Source: Actinomycetota bacterium (lineage in GTDB: Bacteria > Actinomycetota > Rubrobacteria > Rubrobacterales > Rubrobacteraceae). From it: a stretch of 10,979 bases of DNA. Position 1 is the first letter of the stretch; the number at the start of each line of letters is the position of its first letter. Of this stretch, positions 6,336 through 10,979 are shown piece by piece. The position numbers were made by a program, and so were the translations under genes. The stretch lies in NCBI GenBank assembly GCA_020200675.1, contig JAIVIG010000353.1:1-10979 (forward strand), in the 5' to 3' direction. The notes beneath the pieces are model-generated. The model was not told the origin of the DNA and ran no database searches. It worked only from the letters and a program-made list of their open reading frames with translations.

Positions 6336-6919
6336 TTAGCGGACTCTGGCGGCCTGTGCGCCACCGCTGCCGCTGCTGGCCTCGCTGATAACCTGATGGT
6401 TGCTCAGGAGCAGGAATCCGAAGAAGACCTTGGATAGGAGGTCCAGGATCAGGAACAAGAAAATTTCGAACCCCTGGTCGACGCCACCGAAGCCCTCGGT
6501 TCCGAGCAAGAATACGATGGGGTACAAGACCCACAGCACTATCGTGAGCACCGCCAGCCTGTTGAAGGTTGCCGCTACGCCCTGTGACCTGGTACGCGCG
6601 GCGGCGAACAGGCGCGTCCACAAGAGGTACAGTACCCCGGCTAACGCCACCGAACTGATTATGAACCACACGGTGGTGCCGAAGTCGCTGATGCTGGAGC
6701 CGGCCGCGAGACCGGTTAGTAGAACTCCCTGCCGTCGTCCAGGATGGTAGAACCCGCGCCCGTGGCCATCGCCAGGTAAGATACGAATGCGAACCCGGTG
6801 ATAGCGGCGGTGATCCAGTAAAAGTATTGCCCCCCCTGGACCTGAGTGCCCCGATATACGAAGTACGCGGTGGCAAGGCCCATGAAGAGAACTCCTATGA
6901 GCAACCAAAAAGTTTCCAT
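6336..6919 (-). pseudogene. Microbial (type-1) rhodopsin gene lacking helices C and D
   Basis: Two fragments of one rhodopsin abut at about 6716-6725 in different frames. The first, from ATG 6919 with AGGAG just upstream, holds helix A (WLLIGVLFMGLATAYFVYRG) and helix B (YFYWITAAITGFAFVSYLAM), then DDGREFY and a TAA. The second holds the end of helix D (LLTGLAAG), helix E (TTVWFIISSVALAGVLYLLW), helix F with the retinal-pocket residues of VLWVLYPIVFLLGTEGFG, and helix G with the retinal Lys in LDLLSKVFFGFLLL (codon 6431-6429). Helix C, which carries the counterion/proton-acceptor motif, and most of helix D are absent. From family length, some 40-55 codons are missing, and the loss also shifts frame. 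A protein made from this DNA could not pump ions, and translation stops after 67 residues. Flanking sequence looks undecayed, so the loss is recent or an assembly error. Confidence 0.85.
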
Positions 6920-6967
6920 GCTTCTCCTCTTACTCGCCCGTTCCTAAATCTTGTTTACTTATGCTGC

Positions 6968-6995
6968 ATGATAAGCGCGGTTTGGGCGCGATGAA
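6968..6995 (-). promoter_or_regulatory. Weak promoter candidate for the rhodopsin gene
   Basis: In the 86-base gap between the DUF2273 stop and the rhodopsin ATG, the minus strand carries TTCATC (6995-6990), a 16-base spacer and TATCAT (6973-6968, 5 of 6). The -35 is poor. A short dyad CTTAT/ATAAG (6957-6974) overlaps the -10. The rhodopsin gene may instead be read through from the envelope-stress operon, as no terminator is seen between them. Confidence 0.28.
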
Positions 6996-7005
6996 GTAAA
7001 AGCGG

Positions 7006-7197
7006 CTACCCTCTGCGCTGGGTCCGGCGCTGAATATCCGAGAGGTCTAGTTCCCCGTCCAAAAAGCTGCCGACGAAGTAGCCGACGACCCCACCGATGA
7101 CAGCGAGGGCGGCTGCGCCGAAGCCCAGCCACGCTATCACCAGCAGGATCACGAACCCGATCAAGGCTCCCCAGTGCTTGTTGGTCCAGGTAACCAT
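7006..7197 (-). CDS. DUF2273 small membrane protein
   Basis: A 63-residue protein with a hydrophobic hairpin: WGALIGFVILLVIAWLGFGA, then AALAVIGGVVGYFVGSFLDG, then an acidic-to-basic tail ELDLSDIQRRTQRRG. This layout (two helices, glycine-rich second helix ending in GYFVG, short charged tail) is that of DUF2273 proteins, which accompany Asp23 and AmaP in envelope-stress operons such as the asp23 operon of Staphylococcus aureus. Its biochemical role is unknown. The start ATG 7197 has an excellent GGGAGGG site, which lies in the 9-base gap after the AmaP-like stop. It is the last gene of the Asp23 group before the rhodopsin fragment. Confidence 0.8.
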   Translation of the reverse strand: MVTWTNKHWGALIGFVILLVIAWLGFGAAALAVIGGVVGYFVGSFLDGELDLSDIQRRTQRRG

Positions 7198-7206
7198 TTC
7201 CCTCCC

Positions 7207-8178
7207 TTATTCTCGAGATGCAGTTCCCTGCACCGTGACTTCGACGTCTCTTACCGGCACCTGCTGCTCTTCGAGCGCCCTCTGGATGTTCTCTCGGGCG
7301 CGGGTGGCGAGTTCGGTGAAGTTCTGCGAGCTCGGAACCTGGATGTCGCACGACACCTCGTAGCTGCGCCTCTCGGTCGCCAGGCGGCAGGTGGGAGAAT
7401 CGGCCCCGGCCTCCCTGGCCGCGGCCTCTGCGAGCTGGCGCACGGCCCCGGACGTGATCGCGGTCTCCCGTCCCGGATCATCCTCGATGAGGACCCTCCT
7501 CGAGATGCGCCGCCCGAGGGGAATCTCCTTGAGCAGGAGGAACAGGGCCACGAGGAACACGAGCAGGCCGATGAGTCCGACCACGGTCCTGGCCCTGGCG
7601 TCGTAGCTGAAGACGGACGTCTGGCGCGGGTCGGACTCGTTCGCCCGCACTCGGAGGTTGCTGACGAGTATACCCGTCTCGGCCATATGCTGCTGCACCC
7701 GGCTCTGCACCTCCGACTGGACACTGCGTGCGTCCTCCCCGGGGCGGATGCCAGCGCGGACTTGGACCTTGGCCCCCGGTTTCCTCTGGGCCTTGACCTT
7801 CACGTTCGACTGGAGTACCTCGGGTTCCTGCTCCACCACCGGAGAGACCTCTCTCTCGACGGCGCGCCGGGTGATGTACGTCCCCCGCTGCATCCGCACT
7901 CTGCGGGGGGTCGGGAGTTTGAGCTCGAGGATGAGCAGCACCAGCCCCAGGAGCGCGATGGCGCTCAGAACGATGACGTCGAGCGGGCCCACGTTGCCGC
8001 TCTCTATGTTCCCGACATAGCCGTTCAACCCCTCGTAGAGGCCGCCGAATCCGAGCGTGTTCGGCAAGTCCGCGAGCTGGTAGGGCCCTAGCTCGAAGAT
8101 GTAAACAATCGTAGCGATCCCGAGGTATACCAGCCCGGCGAGGAGCAGGATCATTACTATCCTGTTAAAGATTCTCAT
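7207..8178 (-). CDS. AmaP-like Asp23 membrane anchor with duplicated domain
   Basis: A 323-residue membrane protein starting at ATG 8178 (MRIFNRIVMILLL). The frame is open for 16 codons further, but that stretch belongs to the preceding gene. Order: helix 1 (7-29), a loop of about 38 residues, helix 2 (67-86), a basic strip PRRVRMQRG, soluble domain 1 (about 100-180, beginning YITRRAVEREVSP), helix 3 (199-216), and soluble domain 2 (about 238-318, beginning TAITSGAVRQLAEAAAREAG). Each soluble domain follows the alternating helix/strand outline of the AmaP/Asp23 fold. AmaP of Staphylococcus has two helices and a single such domain and tethers Asp23 to the membrane. Here a second helix-plus-domain unit is fused on, perhaps an actinobacterial partner protein joined to AmaP. 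The start overlaps the end of the short Asp23-like gene. Confidence 0.72.
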   Translation of the reverse strand: MRIFNRIVMILLLAGLVYLGIATIVYIFELGPYQLADLPNTLGFGGLYEGLNGYVGNIESGNVGPLDVIVLSAIALLGLVLLILELKLPTPRRVRMQRGTYITRRAVEREVSPVVEQEPEVLQSNVKVKAQRKPGAKVQVRAGIRPGEDARSVQSEVQSRVQQHMAETGILVSNLRVRANESDPRQTSVFSYDARARTVVGLIGLLVFLVALFLLLKEIPLGRRISRRVLIEDDPGRETAITSGAVRQLAEAAAREAGADSPTCRLATERRSYEVSCDIQVPSSQNFTELATRARENIQRALEEQQVPVRDVEVTVQGTASRE

Positions 8179-8474
8179 CCCGCACCACCTCCAGGTCCTC
8201 CACGACCACCGTCGTGGCCCGTCCACCAGCCATCGAGGCCGCCCGCTCGCGGACGCGCTCGGCGAGGGTCGGTATCGGCTCGGAGAGCGGGTAGCGGACC
8301 ACGATGTGAACGCTCACTTCCTCGGGACTCGGGACCGACGACCACCCCGGTCACCTTCTCCCCCGGACCATAAGTCGCGGCCTCCACGTAGCGCCCGGTG
8401 CCCAAAGAGTAGACCCCTTCGGTGGCAAGGGCAGCCTCGGAGACCGCCCTCGCCAGTCGCAAATCGTCGCCCAA
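8165..8474 (-). CDS. Short Asp23/Gls24-like protein, frame broken once
   Basis: The first frame runs from TTG 8474 and gives GDDLRLARAVSEAALATEG, then GVYSLGTGRYVEAATYGPGEK, then VTGVVV. At 8339-8333 homology moves to the +1 frame: PSPEEVSVHIVVRYPLSEPI, then PTLAERVRERAASM and ATTVVVEDLEVVRDENL, stopping at 8165-8167. Joined by dropping one base, this is about 102 residues with the pattern of short Asp23/Gls24 proteins of Actinobacteria, which accompany a longer Asp23 and AmaP. The extra base is probably one of the GG or CCC run there. As written, the unshifted frame reads on as low-complexity Arg/Gly and would be non-functional. The start is uncertain: GAGGG is only 2 bases from the TTG, and a TAG lies four codons upstream in frame. 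The end overlaps the AmaP-like start. Confidence 0.65.
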
Positions 8475-8511
8475 AGCCCTCGTCTACCCTTCGTCCGTCT
8501 TCTCGTACCCC

Positions 8512-9006
8512 CTACCGAACTCTCTGTTCCTCTTCGCCCTGCCGCTGCTGTTCGAGCTGGCGCTGTTGCTGCTCTTGCTGCTCTTGCTGCTCCTGCTCCG
8601 GGAAGAACACGTCGTTTACCGTGATGTTGACCTCCGTGACGTTAAGGCCCACGAGGTTCTCGACGCGGTTGATGATGTTCCGGCGCACGGCCTCGGCAAC
8701 CTGGGGTATGGATATGCCGTACGCTACCGTCAGCGTTACGTCTATGGCGGCCTCGACCTCGCCGACCTCCACGGAGACGCCGCGGGACTGGCCGCCGCTG
8801 CCGCCACTGCTGCCGCCGGGCACGCGGCTCAAGAGACCGCCGATCGCCTGGCTCGTGCCGCCGCCCATCCGCACGCCGTCGACCTCCTGCGCGGCGATGC
8901 CGGCTATCTTGGAGACGACGCTGTCCTCGATCCTGGTGCCGCCACGCTCGGTCTGTAGCGGGCTGTCTTGCTGCTGCCGCTGCTGCTGAGTTCTCTCCTC
9001 GCTCAT
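8512..9006 (-). CDS. Asp23/Gls24 envelope-stress protein with Gln-rich tails
   Basis: A 164-residue protein. The core (about 21-135) has RIEDSVVSKIAGIAAQEVDG, a Gly/Ser-rich insert (62-76), VEVGEVEAAIDVTLTVAYG, then ISIPQVAEAVRRNIINRVEN and LVGLNVTEVNITVNDVFF, the classic Asp23/Gls24 fold sequence. In Staphylococcus, Asp23 is a very abundant protein held at the membrane by AmaP, and its loss triggers envelope stress. The two ends are unusual: residues 7-13 are QQQRQQQ, and 137-164 are almost all Gln, Glu and Arg, built partly on a 9-base tandem repeat. The start ATG 9006 has an AGGAAGGGAG stretch about 12-20 bases upstream, rather distant. The gene lies in the envelope-stress operon between the GlsB-like and short Asp23-like genes. 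Confidence 0.85.
   Translation of the reverse strand: MSEERTQQQRQQQDSPLQTERGGTRIEDSVVSKIAGIAAQEVDGVRMGGGTSQAIGGLLSRVPGGSSGGSGGQSRGVSVEVGEVEAAIDVTLTVAYGISIPQVAEAVRRNIINRVENLVGLNVTEVNITVNDVFFPEQEQQEQQEQQQRQLEQQRQGEEEQRVR
8566..8592 (-). repeat. Three tandem 9-base repeats coding Glu-Gln-Gln
   Basis: The plus-strand unit TTGCTGCTC occurs three times in a row (8566-8574, 8575-8583, 8584-8592). In the Asp23 frame each encodes Glu-Gln-Gln, residues 139-147. CTG/CAG-rich units continue imperfectly on both sides. Perfect 9-base units can expand or contract by slippage without breaking the frame. Confidence 0.9.
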
Positions 9007-9069
9007 GCTTCTACGTGCTCCCTTCCTTAAAGAGACTTGTCCGACCTGCTTCCAACGCCCGGCGAAAAC

Positions 9070-9336
9070 CTACGTCGTCCGGCGCGTGACCAACCGGTAT
9101 ACCGCCAGGAGGATGACGGAGCCAAAAGTCGCCACCAGGATGGACGTCAGGTTGAAACCGGTAACGTCCGGCCCGCCAAAAAGATTGTTGAGGACGAAGC
9201 CGCCGATAACGGCTCCCACGATGCCGATGACGATGGTCAGGATCACCCCGCCGGGATCCGGCCCTGGCATGGCGATCTTGGCCAGTATCCCGGCGATGAG
9301 CCCCACCAAGATCCAGGCTAGAATACCTATGGTTAT
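9070..9336 (-). CDS. GlsB/YeaQ/YmgE-family small membrane protein, unusual start
   Basis: A small three-helix membrane protein (transglycosylase-associated protein family) with the signature GLIAGILAKIAMPGPDPGG, then VILTIVIGIVGAVIGGFVLN, and a last helix ending in VTRRTT. GlsB proteins accompany Gls24/Asp23 stress proteins in Gram-positives. Homology begins at about ITIGILAWILVGLIAG, but no ATG, GTG or TTG lies at its front. The first usual starts, TTG 9312 and GTG 9309, fall inside helix 1 and have no ribosome site. The site GGAGGTGA (9345-9338), a perfect anti-SD match, points instead to an ATA codon at 9336. I give that as the start. A rare AUA start, a changed base, or a missing base joining it to the 11-residue ORF at 9368 (METYGGKGEVR, stop at 9333) are alternatives. 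It would be the first gene of the operon. Confidence 0.75.
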   Translation of the reverse strand: MTIGILAWILVGLIAGILAKIAMPGPDPGGVILTIVIGIVGAVIGGFVLNNLFGGPDVTGFNLTSILVATFGSVILLAVYRLVTRRTT

Positions 9337-9419
9337 CTCACCTCCCCCTTGCCACCGTACGTTTCCATACCGGTACGGACAATATAACTCAGTACCGCGC
9401 TACGTGCTCTCGGAGGCTT

Positions 9420-9445
9420 CTACCCCGCCCCCGTGTCCGGTAAAC
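9420..9445 (-). promoter_or_regulatory. SigB-like stress promoter of the envelope-stress operon
   Basis: On the minus strand GTTTAC (9445-9440), a 14-base spacer and GGGTAG (9425-9420) match the sigma-B consensus GTTTAA, 12-14 bases, GGGTAT in 10 of 12 positions. It lies in the gap between the purine permease stop and the GlsB-like gene, about 75-80 bases before the ribosome site GGAGGTGA. Spacer length and -10 are identical to those of the site upstream of the RsbW-like gene (277-302). Asp23 is a well-known SigB target in Staphylococcus. Confidence 0.55.
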
Positions 9446-9478
9446 GCGCGAGAGCCTGACGACCAGGGATAGGAGCTC

Positions 9479-10978
9479 TTACTCAGGGACCAGGAAGGCC
9501 AGGGCGAAGAGAATCGCCACGCCGTAGAGCAGAGGGTGAACCTCCCCGGGCTTGCCGCGGGCGAGCTTTATGAGCACGTAGGAGATGAACCCGAAGCCGA
9601 TGCCGTAGGAGATGTTGAAGGTCAGGGGCAGGGTCAGGATGGTGAGGAAAGCGGGTATCGCCTCGTCCACCTCCTCCCAGGGGATAAAGCGCACTGCCGT
9701 CATCATCAGGAAGCCTACTACTATCAACGCCGGCGCCGTGACGGGGGAGACGAGGATGTCCTGTCCCCCTTCGGGGTTTGGGATCGGGACAGAGCCGCCT
9801 ATCACCGAGATCAGTGGCGAGAATGGCAGCGCGAGCAGGAAGAGTATCCCGACTACCACGCTCGTCATCCCAGTGCGGCCCCCCTCGGCGACGCCGGCGC
9901 CGCTCTCGATGTAGCTGGTAACGGAACTCGCACCCGCGGCTCCGCCGCCGACCGCCGCCAGAGAGTCGACGAGCAGTATCTGCTTTAGTTCCGGTGGTCT
10001 GCCCTCCTCATCCAGGAGCTTAGCCTCCTGACCGACCGCTATGACGGTGCCCATCGTATCGAAGAAGTCCGTCATGAAGAGGGCGAAGATTATGGGCACC
10101 AGCGAGAGCCGCAATACGTCCGGCAGGGCCAGGACCCCGCCGCCTATCGTGGAGGTGTCGAAGGTGAAGCTCACGACGCCGGTAGGCAGGGGCACCAGGC
10201 CGAAGATCATGCCGACCACGGCGGTCAGGAGGATGCCGATGATCAAGCCGCCTCTAAAGCCGCGGGCGACGAGCGCGAGGGTTAGTACGAGTCCGAAGAC
10301 CGCGAGCAGGACCGGACCCTGCCTGAAGTCCCCAAGTCTGAGGTAGGTGACCGGGTCCGCGACCACGATGCCGGCGTTCTTGAGGCCGATGAACGCTATG
10401 AAGAGCCCGATGCCGACGGCGATCGCGAACTTCAGGCCAAGCGGAATGGCGTTCAGGACGGCCTCGCGCAGGTTGGTCAGGACGAGGACGGTCACGAGGA
10501 CGCCCTCCACGATCACGGCCGCCATCGCCGTCTGCCAGGGGAGCTGCAGACCCAGGATCAAAGTAAAGGCCACGACCGCGTTGAGGCCGAGCCCGGAGGC
10601 CAACGCCACCGGATAGTTCGCGAAGACGCCCATAGCGATGCTCGCCGCCGCAGCCGCGATGCAGGTCGCGAAGAACACGCCCGGTATCGAGAGGCCGGTT
10701 CCTTCGGTGCCGAGGATGTTGGGGTTGACGAAGATGATGTAGGCCATCGTCATAAAGGTCGTGAGGCCCGCGATCACCTCCGTCCGGAGGTTCGTACCCC
10801 GCTCGGAGAACCTGAAGAAACCGCTCAAGACCGGCGCGCTCTCCGTGGACGACGTTTGAGGTGACGAGCCATACCCCGGCGGCGTGCCCAGTACCCGGGT
10901 GTCGCCGTCGTGATAGTTCCACTCCCCGGTCTCACGAGACTTGGACCACCAGCGGCCCTGGTCGTCCTGGACCGTCAA
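9479..10978 (-). CDS. AzgA-type guanine/hypoxanthine permease (NCS2), start near window edge
   Basis: At least 499 residues of an NCS2 (AzgA/PbuG branch, COG2252) proton-coupled purine transporter of the cytoplasmic membrane. Family marks are FSERGTNLRTEVIAGLTTF (57-75) followed by MTMAYIIFVNP, the ASGLGLNAVVAF block (APGMGLNAFFAY in many relatives), LFMTDFFDTMGTVIAVG, and the signature SVTSYIESGAGVAEGGRTGM. About a dozen hydrophobic segments follow the usual NCS2 pattern. The frame is intact. The apparent start is TTG 10978, one base from the window edge, so the true start may lie outside. The first 50 residues or so are an added hydrophilic extension containing GRWWSKSRETGEWNYHDGDT, absent from typical AzgA proteins, which begin near residue 53. 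The transported base is not fixed by the sequence. It has no obvious tie to the stress genes next to it. Confidence 0.88.
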   Translation of the reverse strand: MTVQDDQGRWWSKSRETGEWNYHDGDTRVLGTPPGYGSSPQTSSTESAPVLSGFFRFSERGTNLRTEVIAGLTTFMTMAYIIFVNPNILGTEGTGLSIPGVFFATCIAAAAASIAMGVFANYPVALASGLGLNAVVAFTLILGLQLPWQTAMAAVIVEGVLVTVLVLTNLREAVLNAIPLGLKFAIAVGIGLFIAFIGLKNAGIVVADPVTYLRLGDFRQGPVLLAVFGLVLTLALVARGFRGGLIIGILLTAVVGMIFGLVPLPTGVVSFTFDTSTIGGGVLALPDVLRLSLVPIIFALFMTDFFDTMGTVIAVGQEAKLLDEEGRPPELKQILLVDSLAAVGGGAAGASSVTSYIESGAGVAEGGRTGMTSVVVGILFLLALPFSPLISVIGGSVPIPNPEGGQDILVSPVTAPALIVVGFLMMTAVRFIPWEEVDEAIPAFLTILTLPLTFNISYGIGFGFISYVLIKLARGKPGEVHPLLYGVAILFALAFLVPE

Positions 10979-10979
10979 C

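Noticed and set aside
5528..6388. Open frame of 286 codons on the plus strand opposite gckA
   Set aside because: A Ser/Arg/Pro-rich shadow of gckA that also runs across the gckA promoter and the rhodopsin terminator.
7174..8091. Open frame of 305 codons on the plus strand opposite the AmaP-like gene
   Set aside because: Composition is low in structure and rich in Arg, Leu, Pro, with no motif; the minus strand has a clear membrane-protein pattern and good ribosome sites.
8484..8509. GGTACG-N14-GGGTAG on the minus strand before the short Asp23-like gene as a third SigB-like site
   Set aside because: The -35 fits poorly and the -35 part is next to the end of the asp23 coding region; it is not strong enough to call an internal promoter.
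9450..9478. Possible terminator after the purine permease
   Set aside because: Only a 4-5 bp stem (CCTG/CAGG) without a T tract on the minus strand.
1..10979. CRISPR arrays, tRNA or rRNA genes, insertion sequences, integrase or att sites
   Set aside because: No spaced direct repeats, cloverleaf-like segments, transposase motifs or terminal inverted repeats were found on reading both strands.

Overview
The window is GC-rich, and nearly every intact gene matches what is known from desiccation- and radiation-tolerant Actinobacteria. I infer a Rubrobacter-like organism. The reasons are the pairing of a TreT-type trehalose synthase with a GT20/OtsA enzyme, a type-1 rhodopsin, an RsbW-like switch kinase, and an Asp23/AmaP/DUF2273/GlsB envelope-stress cluster. 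This is inference from gene content, not a database match.

Layout. (1) 1-219: the 3' end of a slipin/stomatin gene. (2) 384-836: an RsbW-like anti-sigma ATPase gene preceded by a SigB-like promoter. (3) 949-3696: a two-gene operon for trehalose, treT (broken by one frameshift) and an otsA-like gene joined by a TAATG overlap. treT has a sigma-A-type promoter overlapped by a long dyad. (4) 3737-4117: a small membrane-protein gene readable only across two compensating one-base shifts; its stop overlaps the stop of the convergent otsB. (5) 4114-6225, minus strand: gckA (glycerate 2-kinase) followed by otsB. (6) 6336-6919, minus: a microbial rhodopsin gene lacking helices C and D and broken in frame, with a strong terminator behind it. 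(7) 7006-9336, minus: an envelope-stress operon read as GlsB/YeaQ-like, Asp23 with Gln-rich tails, a short Asp23-like protein (frameshifted), an AmaP-like protein with two copies of the soluble domain, and DUF2273. It is preceded by a second SigB-like promoter. (8) 9479-10978, minus: an AzgA-type purine permease running to the window edge.

How it fits together. The two SigB-like promoters, both with a 14-base spacer and a GGGTAG -10, suggest one general-stress regulon covering an anti-sigma kinase and the envelope-stress operon. The central genes make trehalose by two routes: TreT in one step, and OtsA plus OtsB through trehalose 6-phosphate. gckA, paired with otsB, may return glycerate (for example from glycerate-containing solutes) to glycolysis.

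Caution. Three genes (treT, the small membrane gene, the short Asp23-like gene) are broken by apparent single-base shifts, two of them in short homopolymer runs in the membrane gene. That pattern fits sequencing or assembly indels. The rhodopsin lesion is larger, about 40-55 codons, and is harder to explain that way.
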